A DNA stretch of 64,000 nucleotides from CATQHW01 sp965243545 (GTDB taxonomy: Bacteria; Spirochaetota; Spirochaetia; SZUA-6; Bin103): the NCBI GenBank assembly GCA_965243545.1, contig OZ251573.1, forward strand, positions 1,302,001-1,366,000. Reading direction: 5' to 3'. The position numbers and the translations under genes are program-made. Below are positions 16,762 through 26,137 of this stretch, piece after piece. The notes under the pieces are model-generated. The model was not told the DNA's origin. It saw only the letters and a program-made list of their open reading frames with translations, and did no database searches. How positions within the stretch are numbered: the first letter of the stretch is position 1; each line of letters starts with the position of its first letter.

Positions 16762-18096
16762 ATGTCCGATGAGACGATCCAATCCATGCTGCGGTTCCCC
16801 GGGCGCACCGCGGAACGAGCGCCAAGTCCGGATGCCAAAGTAAACGCCCTCCGCACCGCGCACGGTGTGTTTGCATCGATAGCGCTCGACCGTACGTCGC
16901 TACCCCAAAGCAGCCTCGACATCGCCCGTCGGGTCCGTACGAATCCATTTCCATGGACGGGCCAATTTTCTCCTCAGCTGGTCCAGCAGCTCTTGGAGTC
17001 TTTTGCTCCGAGCGCGGGTGTCGTCCTGGACCCTTTCGCCGGCAGCGGAACGTCGCTGATCGAATCCGCACGGCTTGGACTCGCCGCCTACGGAACCGAA
17101 ATCAACCCTGCGGCGGTCATGCTCTCCAAGGTCTACGAGATGGCAAATATGAATTGCCGCCAACGCGCCTGCGCGCTCGACGCCGTCCGCCGCAGCCTCA
17201 CCGATGCTATCGGCTCTCCCTACGGCCCGTTGTTCTGCGACCGCAAACCGGAGCCCGTCGCCGACAGAGCCGAACTCGAGGCCGCACTCGTTCGCCTGTG
17301 GCGTGACGCCGACCCGGGAGCACCGCGCCGGCTTGCTGCCGCATTGGTCGTACTGTGCGACTTTCATCGGAATCACCTGGATGTACGGACCGTCCACAAG
17401 ACTTGGTTCCGACTTGAAAAGACCGTACGAAGCCTGCCCGAGGCTCCCCATCCCATCGTCGTCAGACATGCCGATGCACGGGCGCTACCGGTCGCCCCCG
17501 GGACCGTCGACATGGTACTCACTTCGCCGCCATACATCAACGTCCATAACTACCATCAACAGTTCCGCCGATCGGCGGAAGCCCTCGATTGCGATGTCCT
17601 GTCGATCGCGCGCTCAGAAATAGGGTCGAACCGTCAAAATCGCGGCAACCGTTTTCTGACGGTGATCCAATACTCTCTTGACATGTGCTTGGCGCTACGG
17701 GAATTGGCGCGAGTCACTCGCGCCGGCGCCCGCGTGATCCTGGTCGTGGGCCGCGAATCGTTCGTGCGTGGCGGGCGTTTCTTCAACGGCGAGCTGGTGG
17801 CTGAGATCGCCGTGCGGTGTACCGGCCTGGCGATCGAACGGCGTCAGGAGCGAAGGTTCCGCAACCGCTACGGAACCGATATCTTCGAGGACATTCTGCA
17901 CTTTCGCGCCACCGTCGATCAGCCTGACGAACGCCGTGCAATCGCTACGACACGCGGCATCGCCGCCGGTGTGCTCGCCCGGACTCGGCCGTCGATTCCC
18001 GCCGAACATCGCTCGGGAATCGACGACGCCATGTCGCGCATCGATACCGCTTCTCCGTCTCCAATGCCGGTTTCGTCGGCGCTCTCGCACGGTTAG
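16762..18096 (+). CDS. DNA methyltransferase (N4-cytosine / N6-adenine type) of an R-M system
   Basis: The 444-residue protein has motif I VVLDPFAGSGTSLIES (about residues 91-106) followed by AYGTEINP, and motif IV VLTSPPYINVHNY (about 252-264). TSPPY is typical of N4-cytosine methyltransferases, though some N6-adenine enzymes share it. The order motif I then motif IV places the target-recognition region between or after them. Start ATG 16762 is clear. The gene ends six bases before the endonuclease gene, so the pair form one operon. Base composition here is visibly less GC-rich than in neighbours, with more A/T at third codon positions, suggesting horizontal acquisition. The recognition sequence cannot be predicted. 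Confidence 0.85.
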   Translation: MSDETIQSMLRFPGRTAERAPSPDAKVNALRTAHGVFASIALDRTSLPQSSLDIARRVRTNPFPWTGQFSPQLVQQLLESFAPSAGVVLDPFAGSGTSLIESARLGLAAYGTEINPAAVMLSKVYEMANMNCRQRACALDAVRRSLTDAIGSPYGPLFCDRKPEPVADRAELEAALVRLWRDADPGAPRRLAAALVVLCDFHRNHLDVRTVHKTWFRLEKTVRSLPEAPHPIVVRHADARALPVAPGTVDMVLTSPPYINVHNYHQQFRRSAEALDCDVLSIARSEIGSNRQNRGNRFLTVIQYSLDMCLALRELARVTRAGARVILVVGRESFVRGGRFFNGELVAEIAVRCTGLAIERRQERRFRNRYGTDIFEDILHFRATVDQPDERRAIATTRGIAAGVLARTRPSIPAEHRSGIDDAMSRIDTASPSPMPVSSALSHG

Positions 18097-18102
18097 CCGG
18101 AG

Positions 18103-19011
18103 ATGCTCCGGCCCACGCCGCACGGCGACAAGCTGCGCGCGCTGCTCGACAACGCAAAGCTGCCCGAGCACGACCGGCCGAGGATTCACTCTGCTCTTGA
18201 GAAGTACGAAAACTGGATCACGGCGATGGAACAACTCGAAGGCCGAGGCGGTCAAATTGTCGAACCGATGACGGCAATCATGAATCGTTATCGACAGTAT
18301 CTGGACCTGGACTTGGTGTTTGACAGCCGCGAAGACTTCCTGTACCGCCAGAAGGGCCAACTCAAGCTCGACAACACCGTGATGGAAGAGTTCCTTCCGT
18401 ATCTCGTCGGCCGTGTATTTTCGGACAGAATCGCTGATCTCGGGCTGACGCTCGGACCGGCGAATGCGTTTGCGCAGATGCGCTTCGAATCCCACCTTGG
18501 CGCCCGGACCGCCGGCGGTGGCATGGCCATTCGTTCGAAGGCTCATGACTTTGCCATGGCGCGGCCGTTGTTCCTCAAGGCGTCTCACCATCACGACTTC
18601 CGAGATTCGCGAGAAGCGCGTACTCACTTGGCGTACGTGGCCGCCGAGATCAAGACCAACCTCGACAAGACCATGTTTCAGGAGGCGAGCGCCACGGCCT
18701 ACGACCTGAAAGTAGCTCTACCGAATTCCAGGTATTTCCTGCTATGCGAGTGGCTGGACATGACCCCGGTCAGCACGGCCGTGACGGCGATAGAGGAGGT
18801 CCTCGTCTTGCGCAAGGCACGACGTTTGCCCGCCGAAGTCAGAGCGCGCTTCTCGACGGCCGAAGGCCGGCTTGCCAACCGCGATTTGTTCGCAGGACAC
18901 TTGACGGAGAACCCGGTCGACCCGGATGCTCTCCGTCGTTTCTTGTCCCACCTGGAACGGCTGCTGATCGACGTTGACGAGCGTGACATTCTCAACCGCG
19001 GCTGGTTCTGA
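18103..19011 (+). CDS. Bpu10I-like type II restriction endonuclease
   Basis: The 302-residue protein contains AEIKTNLDKTMFQEASATAY (about residues 185-204). I recognise this as the signature of the Bpu10I restriction endonuclease family, where Glu and Lys of E-I-K belong to the nuclease core. Upstream helices, RYRQYLDLDLVFDSREDFLY and LKLDNTVMEEFLPYLVGRVF, also fit that family. Bpu10I itself cuts CCTNAGC using two subunits. A single subunit is encoded here, so either it works as a homodimer or it has a different, possibly palindromic, site. It is coupled to the methyltransferase gene (six-base gap), sharing its lower GC content. The next gene is convergent. Confidence 0.7.
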   Translation: MLRPTPHGDKLRALLDNAKLPEHDRPRIHSALEKYENWITAMEQLEGRGGQIVEPMTAIMNRYRQYLDLDLVFDSREDFLYRQKGQLKLDNTVMEEFLPYLVGRVFSDRIADLGLTLGPANAFAQMRFESHLGARTAGGGMAIRSKAHDFAMARPLFLKASHHHDFRDSREARTHLAYVAAEIKTNLDKTMFQEASATAYDLKVALPNSRYFLLCEWLDMTPVSTAVTAIEEVLVLRKARRLPAEVRARFSTAEGRLANRDLFAGHLTENPVDPDALRRFLSHLERLLIDVDERDILNRGWF

Positions 19012-19083
19012 CCGACAGACCTTCGCGTTCGAGATGACGCGGCAGCGCCTTCCCGGCGCGTGAAGCTCGTCCCGCCGGCTTGG

Positions 19084-21585
19084 TCACTCCTTGGCGTAGC
19101 CCGCCGGGCCGATGCGGTCGACGGGGATGGGGCGGAAGCCCATTGCGAAGGCCGGCGAGCCCGCGCGCAGGGTGAAGTCGCCGGCCGCCGGGTCGGTGAA
19201 CAGCGGATCGGCGATCACGCTGTGGCGGTCGAAGCCGGCGTCCCGCCAGCGCGGCAGGCTGCCGAGCGGGGTGACGTCGATCTCCGGCGACTCCAGGTCG
19301 AGCGAACGGCCGCGGAAGTGGTACACGTTGTGGTCGCACTCGCGCAGAATTTCCGGATACCAGCGCCGCGGCCGGCACCAGATCATCGCCGCGGTGCGCT
19401 CCGACCACGCCACCACGTTGCGGCGAAAGACGTTGTCGCGCAACGTCCGGCTCTGCAGATCGCTGAAGATCGGCGCCAACGAAAACTGCCGGCGCTGGCC
19501 GTCGACCAGGATGTTGTTCTCCACCAGGTTGCCCCACCCGCCGTGCATGTTGACGCCACCGACCACGTTGCCGACGATGACGTTGCCGTGGATGGTGACG
19601 CCCGAGCACCAGTCGTCCAGGTAGATACCCCATGAGTAGACCGGCGTCACGAACCGGCCGCGGTCGTCGACCTTGAGCCCTACCGAGTTGACGATGCGGT
19701 TGTAGCGGACGACGTTGCCGGTCGGCTTGCGGTCGCCGCCGTAGATCTCGACCGCCCCGGTGTCGCTGGTGGCCAGGTTGAGGTCGGCGATGTCGTTGTA
19801 TTCGATCACGTTCTGATGCGCGGAGTGACCGCCGCCCGACTTGAGCGATATGGCGTAGCGCGGCATCCGGCGGATTCGGTTGTAGGCTATGCGGTTGCGG
19901 CTCGACGCGTTGCCGTACACGCCGGCGACGTGCGCGTACACGCGGCCGCAGTCGGCTATGTCGTTGGCGATGATCCGGTTCTCGAACGGCTGGCTGTAAT
20001 CGTCGCCGAACAGCTCCACCCCGCCCTGCCCCAGATCGCGCATGGTGCAGCGCTCGACTCGGTTGTGGTGGCTGCGGTTCACCATCCGCACCCCCCAGCC
20101 GTTGACGCACTCGAACCGGCACCCGACCACGGCGCAGTACTCGGCGCGGTCCAACTCGATGGCGCCGTCCTGCGCGGGCAGGTCGGGGGCGACGCCGTAG
20201 TCGGTGTCGGCGATCACCAGGTCGCGCAGCTCGACGTGGCTGCCGGTCATGCGGACCGCGGTCTTCAGCACGCCGGCCACCGCGCCGTCGATACGCTCCG
20301 TGCCGGCCGGGGCCAAGTAGCGGATCGTGCCGGTCGCCGCGTCCAGATGCCACTCGCCCGGATCGGTGAGCGCGCCGCGCACGCCGGTGATGAAGTAGCG
20401 GTTGCCGGGCCGCACGTCGTTGTAGGACTCGAAGTGGATGGTGCGCGAGGCGGCGTCGTACCGCTCCACCGGCTGGATCAGGTTGTTCCAGCCCCAGGCG
20501 GAGAAGACGTTGATCTCCGCCCCCTCCCAATCGGTCCAATCCGGGACGTCGTCCGGCGCCATGGTGACCAAGCCCGGCCGGCCGCCCGGCTCGGCGCGGG
20601 GCGCGCCGCTCGGCTCCACGTCGGCTATGCCGACGCCGGGGCTGGCGCCGGTAAACGCCTCCGCCTGCAGCACCAGATACTCGGCGCCGGGCGCCGGCGG
20701 ATCGACCTCATAGGCGCGCGGGTGCCAGATCGTCAGGCGGATGCGCTCGGCCGGGTCCCAATCGGGGTCGCTGCACAACACCGCGGCGTCGAAGTCGATC
20801 TGGCCGCCGGAGACGTTCTCCCAGTACAGGTCGTGCTCGCCTTCCTGCAACCGGATCTCGCCGGCCGCCACGTACGGGAACGCCTCATGCGTGCCCGCCC
20901 GCCAATCCGGGGTGACGGCCAAGTCGGCCAGCTTGACCCGTTCGCCGCCGCGCGCGCCGAATACGGAGGCGACCGCCGGATGCGTGGTGCTCTCGTCCTT
21001 GACGTAGCAGATCCACACCTGGTAGGTCGCCGCGGCCGGCACCCGCACCCGCCACTGCAGGTAGTCGCCGGCGCGGCGGACGCGGCTGATCGGCTGCTCG
21101 AAGCGGCCGCGCTCCCACGGATGCCGCCACCAGTCGGCGAACAGCCAGCCGCCCCGGATGCGGTCCGCGGCGTCGGCCGACGGGTAGCGCGCGCGTTCGG
21201 CCAGCCGGCCGCCGACCCGCAGGGTGCGGAACACGCCCCCGGCCGGCGCCGGGGCCGCCCACAGGTCGCCGGCCCCCTCCTCGCGGCGCCAGCCGGTCAC
21301 CGGCCGGCCGCCGGACAGCACCACCCGCTCGCCCGGCGCCGCCGCGAACACGACCGGATGGTCCGCGGTGCCGGACACCGCGCCGTCGAGCTCCAGCGTG
21401 CCGCTCAGGTGGTAGACGCCGGCGTGGATGCGGACCGTGACCGGCCGCGGCGGGCCGGCGCGCAACAGCTCGGCCACCGCGTCGCGGGCGCGCTCCACGG
21501 TGGCGAACGGCGCCTGTTCGGCACCGGGGGCGGCGTCATCGCCGCCGGCGGCGACGTGCAGCGTCACGTGTTCGGCGTTCTTCAT
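19084..21585 (-). CDS. Large right-handed parallel beta-helix protein
   Basis: The 833-residue protein starts at ATG 21585 directly after AAAGGAGCACGGGAG, an excellent ribosome binding site. The N-terminal segment, HVAAGGDDAAPGAEQAPFAT then VTVRIHAGVYHLSGTLEL, is the standard entry of pectate-lyase-like beta-helix proteins. A central carbohydrate-binding-like region (residues about 200-300) follows. Residues about 450-720 hold repeated coils such as NRVERCTMRDLGQGGVELFG, NRIAYNRIRRM, NVIEYNDIADL and GVTIHGNVIVGNVVGG. Such proteins are lyases or hydrolases of complex polysaccharides. No signal peptide is seen, so secretion is uncertain. It stands alone, convergent with the restriction gene. 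Confidence 0.75.
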   Translation of the reverse strand: MKNAEHVTLHVAAGGDDAAPGAEQAPFATVERARDAVAELLRAGPPRPVTVRIHAGVYHLSGTLELDGAVSGTADHPVVFAAAPGERVVLSGGRPVTGWRREEGAGDLWAAPAPAGGVFRTLRVGGRLAERARYPSADAADRIRGGWLFADWWRHPWERGRFEQPISRVRRAGDYLQWRVRVPAAATYQVWICYVKDESTTHPAVASVFGARGGERVKLADLAVTPDWRAGTHEAFPYVAAGEIRLQEGEHDLYWENVSGGQIDFDAAVLCSDPDWDPAERIRLTIWHPRAYEVDPPAPGAEYLVLQAEAFTGASPGVGIADVEPSGAPRAEPGGRPGLVTMAPDDVPDWTDWEGAEINVFSAWGWNNLIQPVERYDAASRTIHFESYNDVRPGNRYFITGVRGALTDPGEWHLDAATGTIRYLAPAGTERIDGAVAGVLKTAVRMTGSHVELRDLVIADTDYGVAPDLPAQDGAIELDRAEYCAVVGCRFECVNGWGVRMVNRSHHNRVERCTMRDLGQGGVELFGDDYSQPFENRIIANDIADCGRVYAHVAGVYGNASSRNRIAYNRIRRMPRYAISLKSGGGHSAHQNVIEYNDIADLNLATSDTGAVEIYGGDRKPTGNVVRYNRIVNSVGLKVDDRGRFVTPVYSWGIYLDDWCSGVTIHGNVIVGNVVGGVNMHGGWGNLVENNILVDGQRRQFSLAPIFSDLQSRTLRDNVFRRNVVAWSERTAAMIWCRPRRWYPEILRECDHNVYHFRGRSLDLESPEIDVTPLGSLPRWRDAGFDRHSVIADPLFTDPAAGDFTLRAGSPAFAMGFRPIPVDRIGPAGYAKE

Positions 21586-21632
21586 CTCCCGTGCTCCTTT
21601 GAGAAACGGCGTATCCGGTTGCGGCGCGCCCG

Positions 21633-22244
21633 CTACCCACGCGGACGCGCCGGAATGATGCGGGCGGCTTCCAGCGTCACGTCCGGGAGAGCGGACGGCG
21701 CCAGCACGTCTCCCGGTACGCAACGGCGCACGGCGCCGTACCCGTGTTCCGACGGCTCGGTACGCACTTCGATGCGGTCGCGCTCCAGATCGACGATCCA
21801 CAGCTCGCGCACGCCGGCCCGGGCGTAGAGCGGCGCTTTGACGCGCACGTCGTAGTCCAAGGACGAATCCGCCACCTCCACCAGCAACAGCACGTCCCCG
21901 GCGCGGGGATGGCCGAAGTCGTAGTGATCGTCCCTGGGGACCAGCAGCATCAGGTCCGGCTGCGGCTCGGAGTGATCCGATTGGGCCAATGGGTTTTGCA
22001 CCCACACCAGCGCCCGTCCGGCCAGACCGCCGGCCCGGCCAAATTCGTTGGTGAGCCGGCCGACGCAAGCTGCATGCCGGCTCCCTGTCGGTGACATGGC
22101 GATGACCTGACCATCCAGCAGCTCGACCCGATCCTGCGGGGTGAGGATCCCCGCTCTCCCCATCGCGTGGTAGTCATGGACCGTAAAGCGCTTACGAAGG
22201 CCGAGGGACTCTGACGCGGTCGCGGTCGCAGTCGCGGTTGCCAT
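21633..22244 (-). CDS. Uma2 family (DUF820) endonuclease-like protein
   Basis: The 203-residue protein begins MATATATATASESLGLRK, where the alternating Ala-Thr run is encoded by a hexanucleotide-like repeat. The Uma2 core follows: DYHAMGRAGI, RVELLDGQVIAMSP, EPQPDLMLLVPRDD (about residue 115), VLLLVEVADSSLDYD (about 135) and the lysine-bearing VKAPLYARAGVRELWIVDLE (about 151-170). The PD, E and K positions of a restriction-like fold are present. It is only 47 bases from the beta-helix gene on the same strand and 65 bases from the ABC exporter pair. The biological role of Uma2 proteins is unknown; sequence similarity to the copy at 697-1257 is only at family level. Confidence 0.85.
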   Translation of the reverse strand: MATATATATASESLGLRKRFTVHDYHAMGRAGILTPQDRVELLDGQVIAMSPTGSRHAACVGRLTNEFGRAGGLAGRALVWVQNPLAQSDHSEPQPDLMLLVPRDDHYDFGHPRAGDVLLLVEVADSSLDYDVRVKAPLYARAGVRELWIVDLERDRIEVRTEPSEHGYGAVRRCVPGDVLAPSALPDVTLEAARIIPARPRG

Positions 22245-22309
22245 CACACCGATGAACCGCCGGCAATCGTACCTGCCGCGCGCCGGCGGTGTCGAGACAT
22301 CGGGCGGCG

Positions 22310-24133
22310 TCAATCCGCCGGTCGTCCGTCGTCGCCGGACAGATACGGGCGCGCCTGCGTCTCGAACATGCGGGCGTAGAGCCCGGCGGCGGCCATCAGC
22401 GCCGCGTGATCGCCGCGCTCCGCCACGCGGCCGCGGTCCATCACCACTATGTCGTCGACGAAGCGGGTGAGCCCCAGCCGGTGGCTGACGATCAGGGCGG
22501 TGCGGCCGGCGATCCAGCCGCGCACCCGCTCCCAGACGTCGCCTTCGGCGGCCGGATCGACTCCGTAGGTCGGTTCGTCCAGGATGATCAGCGATGCAGC
22601 GGACCGGTAGAACGCGCGCGCCAGCGCCAGCCGTTGCCACTCGCCGCCCGAAAGGTCGTGGCCGCCGGTGAGCTCCTTGGCCAGCGGCGTCCGCCACCCG
22701 TCGGGCAGGCGCTCGATGCGCTCGTCTATGCCGCTCCGCCGGGCGGCGGCGCGGACGCCGTCCAAGTCGTCCTCGGGAGCGGAAACGTCGCCGAACCGGA
22801 CGTTGTCGAAGGCGCTGACCGGAAAGCGGCTGTGGTCCTGCATCAGCGCGGAGATGCCGGCCCGCCACCGGTCGACCGGCAGCTCCGGCAACGGCCGGCC
22901 GTTCCAGCTCACCGCGCCGGCGTCCGGGTCGTACAGCCGGCACGCCAGCTTGACCAGCGTGGTCTTGCCGGAGCCGTTGGCGCCGACCAGCGCCACGGAC
23001 CGCCCCGGCGGCACCTCGAAGCTGACGCCCCGCACCGCATCCTCCCGCGCGCCCGCGTAGCGAAACGTGACCTCGTCGAAGGCCAAGCCGGCGGCCGGCT
23101 CGCGCCGCGCCGCCGCCGGCCGGTCGCGCAGACCGTCGTCCATGTCGAGCACGTCCCGGATCGCCTGCACCCGCAGGCCCTGGGCGAACAGCTCGACGAA
23201 GGATGAGATCAACAGGAACAGCCCGCGGCGAAACTGAAACACCGCGCCGACGTAGAGCGCCAGGTCGCCGGCCGACAGCGACCCGCGCAGCCCCTGCCGC
23301 ACCACGTACAGAAACGCCGCGCTCACCCCGGCCGCCGACAGCAGCGACCAGAGCAGCAGCGTTCGCCGCCCTTGGGCGCGCAGGCGGATGATCTGCCGCA
23401 TCGCGCCGTACACCAGCGTCCGCCACCGCTCCAACAGCAGCCCGCCGATGCCGAGCAACCGCGTCTCCTTGGCGTAATCGAACGTCACCATGACCCGCTC
23501 ATAAGCGCCGATCTGCTTGGCCGTCTCCGCCTGCGCGACCTTGAGCGACCAGGTCCGGTCCTCCAGCCGGTTCTGCACGTACATCGACGGACCGATCGCG
23601 GCGATGATCAGCAACGGCACCCACCAGCCGAGCGTGGCGGTGAGCGCCGCCAGCGGCGCGACCGTCAGCGCGCCGATCAGCACCTGATTCATCAGCTTGC
23701 CGAAGTAGTCGATGCTCGGAATGGCCGCGACCGCCAGCTGCAGCCGGCTTGCGAACTCCGGCGTCTCGAACGGGCGGATGCCGCGCAACTTCCCTATGTG
23801 GTTGAGGATGAGGAGTTTCGTCGCGCCCACCACCTTGTCCCGGAACGTGCTGGCCTCGAACAGGACGATCTGCTCGATGGCGTCCAGCAGCATGGTCACG
23901 ATCAGAAAGCTGAGAACGGCGGTCAGGAGCGTGGGCGAGCCGATGAGGTCGGCCAAGCCGGCGCCGTGCGGCGCGCCGGTAATGCCGTCGATGAGCAGCT
24001 TCTGCAGGTACAGGACCGCCGCCGGGGCCACGCCGCCGATCGCGTTGAGCACGAACAACCGCGTGAACGGGCCGGGTGCCTGGCGAATCGCCAAGCCGAA
24101 CCCCTGCGCGATGCTGCGCAGTCTCTCCTTCAT
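22310..24133 (-). CDS. ABC exporter half-transporter, second of a tandem pair
   Basis: The 607-residue protein has an N-terminal six-helix membrane domain (about residues 1-320) and a C-terminal ATPase with Walker A VGANGSGKTTL (about 385), signature LSGGEWQRLALAR (about 495), Walker B SLIILDEPTYGVDP (about 515) and H-loop IVSHRL (about 549). This is the type IV (ABCB-like) exporter layout. Its ATG overlaps the stop of the upstream exporter gene (ATGA), so the two are coupled and probably form a heterodimer. The ATPase half is about 98 percent identical to that of the partner while the membrane halves differ widely. The transported substrate, possibly a peptide or lipid, is unknown. Confidence 0.9.
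   Translation of the reverse strand: MKERLRSIAQGFGLAIRQAPGPFTRLFVLNAIGGVAPAAVLYLQKLLIDGITGAPHGAGLADLIGSPTLLTAVLSFLIVTMLLDAIEQIVLFEASTFRDKVVGATKLLILNHIGKLRGIRPFETPEFASRLQLAVAAIPSIDYFGKLMNQVLIGALTVAPLAALTATLGWWVPLLIIAAIGPSMYVQNRLEDRTWSLKVAQAETAKQIGAYERVMVTFDYAKETRLLGIGGLLLERWRTLVYGAMRQIIRLRAQGRRTLLLWSLLSAAGVSAAFLYVVRQGLRGSLSAGDLALYVGAVFQFRRGLFLLISSFVELFAQGLRVQAIRDVLDMDDGLRDRPAAARREPAAGLAFDEVTFRYAGAREDAVRGVSFEVPPGRSVALVGANGSGKTTLVKLACRLYDPDAGAVSWNGRPLPELPVDRWRAGISALMQDHSRFPVSAFDNVRFGDVSAPEDDLDGVRAAARRSGIDERIERLPDGWRTPLAKELTGGHDLSGGEWQRLALARAFYRSAASLIILDEPTYGVDPAAEGDVWERVRGWIAGRTALIVSHRLGLTRFVDDIVVMDRGRVAERGDHAALMAAAGLYARMFETQARPYLSGDDGRPAD
22348..23185. repeat. Near-identical ATPase-domain repeat, copy 1
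   Basis: About 0.84 kb covering the nucleotide-binding domain is almost identical to 24158-24993. The encoded domains differ at about six of about 290 residues. Boundaries are approximate. Confidence 0.8.
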
Positions 24134-25950
24134 CGGCCGCCGCCGTCCGCGCGGTACGGGCGCGCCTGCGTCTCGAACATGCGGGCGTAGAGACCGGCTG
24201 CGGCCATCAGCGCCGCGTGATCGCCCCGCTCCGCCACGCGGCCACGGTCCATCACCACGATGTCGTCGACGAAGCGGGTGAGCCCCAACCGGTGACTGAC
24301 GATCAGGGCGGTGCGGCCGGCGATCCAGCCCCGCACCCGTTCCCAGACGTCGCCCTCCGCAGCCGGGTCCACGCCGTAGGTCGGTTCGTCCAGGATGATC
24401 AGCGATGCAGCGGCCCGGTAGAACGCGCGCGCCAGCGCCAGCCGCTGCCACTCGCCGCCCGACAGGTCGTGGCCGCCGGTGAGCTCCTTGGCCAGCGGCG
24501 TCCGCCACCCGTCGGGCAGGCGCTCGATGCGCTCGTCTATGCCGCTCCGCCGGGCGGCGGCGCGCACCCCGTCCACGTCGTCCTCGGGAGCGGTGACGTC
24601 GCCGAACCGGACGTTGTCGAACGCGCTGACCGGAAAGCGGCTGTGGTCCTGCATCAGCGCGGAGATGCCGGCCCGCCACCGGTCGACCGGCATCTCCGGC
24701 AGCGGCCGGCCGTTCCAGCTCACCGCGCCGGCGTCCGGGTCGTACAGCCGGCACGCCAGCTTGACCAGCGTCGTCTTGCCGGAGCCGTTGGCGCCCACCA
24801 GCGCCACGGACCGCCCCCGCGGCACCTCGAAGCTGACGCCCCGCACCGCATCCTCCCGCGCGCCCGCGTAGCGAAACGTGACCTCGTCGAAGGCCAGGCC
24901 GGCGGCCGACTCGCGCCGCGCCGCCGCCGGCCGGTCGCGCAGACCGTCGTCCATGTCGAGCACGTCCCGGATCGCCTGCACCCGCAGGCCCTGCGCCAGG
25001 ATCTGCACGAACGAGGAGATCAGCAGGTAGAGGCCGCGGCGCAGCTGAAACACCGCGCCGATATAGAGCGCCAAGTCACCGGCCGACAGCGAGCCGCGCA
25101 CGCCCTGCCGCACCACGTACAGAAACGCCGCGCTCACCCCGGCCGCCGACAGCAGTGACCAGAGCAGCACCGCCCGCCGGCTCCGGCGCCGCAGGCCGAG
25201 CACCTCCCGCAACGCGCCATCGAACGCGGTCCGCCAACGCTCCTGCAGGATGCCGGCGATGCCGAGCAGCCGCACCTCCTTGGCGTCGGCCGGCGTCGAC
25301 AGCATCCGCTCCAGGCCGTCCATCCGCTTCGCCGTCTCCGCCTGCGCCTCTCTGAGCGACCAGGTGCGGCTCTCGATCCGGTTCTGCACGTACGCGGACG
25401 GCGCGACCACGGCGATTGTCAAGAGCGGTACCCACCAGCCCAACGTGGCGCACACGGCGGCGAGCGGCAGCACCGTGAGGAGCCCGAACAAGGTGTAGTG
25501 CAGGGCGTTGCCGAAGTAGTCGATGCTCGGAATGGCGTCGACGGCCAGCTTCATCCGGCTGGCGAACTTCGGCGTCTCGAACGGCGCGATCCCGCGGATC
25601 TGCTGCAAACGGGTCTGGACCAGCCGTTTGGCGCCGGTGGTGATCCGGTCGCAGAACGTGCCGGACTCGAACTGGATCAGCTGTTCGGCGGCGTCCAGCA
25701 GCAGGTCGAGCGCCACGAACGCCGCGGCGGCCGCCACCAGCTTCCAAGGCGCGCTGAAGAGCGCGCCGAGTCCGCCGCCACCGGACCCGCTCTCCGCGAT
25801 CGTATCGATCACGAGCTTCTGCACGTAGAGCATGGCCGCCGGCGCCAGTCCGGCAACGCCGTTGAGCGCGACCAGACGCGCCAGCGACCCGGGCGCCTCC
25901 CGCGCGGACAGCGCGAACCCGTCCACCACGCTCCGCAGTCGCCGCGTCAT
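24130..25950 (-). CDS. ABC exporter half-transporter, first of a tandem pair
   Basis: The 606-residue protein has the same architecture as its downstream partner: a membrane domain with PAAMLYVQKLVIDTIAE, TLGWWVPLLTIAVVAPSAYV and SLLSAAGVSAAFLYVVRQG, then an ATPase with VGANGSGKTTL, LSGGEWQRLALAR, LIILDEPTYGVDP and IVSHRL. A glycine-rich stretch, SGSGGGGLG, in an early loop is absent from the partner. ATG 25950 opens MTRRLRSVVDG. Both ATPase sites keep all catalytic motifs, so unlike many heterodimeric exporters neither site looks degenerate. It is divergent from the importer operon at 26138, with 187 bases between the start codons. Confidence 0.9.
   Translation of the reverse strand: MTRRLRSVVDGFALSAREAPGSLARLVALNGVAGLAPAAMLYVQKLVIDTIAESGSGGGGLGALFSAPWKLVAAAAAFVALDLLLDAAEQLIQFESGTFCDRITTGAKRLVQTRLQQIRGIAPFETPKFASRMKLAVDAIPSIDYFGNALHYTLFGLLTVLPLAAVCATLGWWVPLLTIAVVAPSAYVQNRIESRTWSLREAQAETAKRMDGLERMLSTPADAKEVRLLGIAGILQERWRTAFDGALREVLGLRRRSRRAVLLWSLLSAAGVSAAFLYVVRQGVRGSLSAGDLALYIGAVFQLRRGLYLLISSFVQILAQGLRVQAIRDVLDMDDGLRDRPAAARRESAAGLAFDEVTFRYAGAREDAVRGVSFEVPRGRSVALVGANGSGKTTLVKLACRLYDPDAGAVSWNGRPLPEMPVDRWRAGISALMQDHSRFPVSAFDNVRFGDVTAPEDDVDGVRAAARRSGIDERIERLPDGWRTPLAKELTGGHDLSGGEWQRLALARAFYRAAASLIILDEPTYGVDPAAEGDVWERVRGWIAGRTALIVSHRLGLTRFVDDIVVMDRGRVAERGDHAALMAAAGLYARMFETQARPYRADGGGR
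24158..24993. repeat. Near-identical ATPase-domain repeat, copy 2
   Basis: Counterpart of 22348-23185 in the tandem exporter gene. A shorter patch of identity, around SLLSAAGVSAAFLYVVRQG, continues beyond it. Confidence 0.8.
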
Positions 25951-26063
25951 GTTCGTTCCGTAGCGTCTGCCGCGTTTCGTACGTCGAATTCGCTCATCGT
26001 CAAGACCGGCGACTCTACCATCAGGTCCTGCAAAGGCGGTCCCGTCGTCCGGCCCAAGGCTAG

Positions 26064-26093
26064 GCGCTCCGTGGCGCGCACTCCGTGGAGCGC
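26064..26093. promoter_or_regulatory. Inverted repeat upstream of the importer operon
   Basis: The arms gcgctcc (26064-26070) and ggagcgc (26087-26093) are separated by 16 bases that contain a second copy of ctccgtgg. It lies 45-74 bases before the LplB-type gene in the divergent 187-base region and could be an operator. No clear promoter elements were found there. Confidence 0.3.
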
Positions 26094-26137
26094 TTGCGCA
26101 GCCCGGTGAGGTGCGGTAGGGTTGATTCTGACCGCCG

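Noticed and set aside
19816..21828. 670-codon open frame on the plus strand opposite the beta-helix gene
   Set aside because: Low-complexity composition and no motifs; the minus strand has a clear family match and a strong ribosome binding site.
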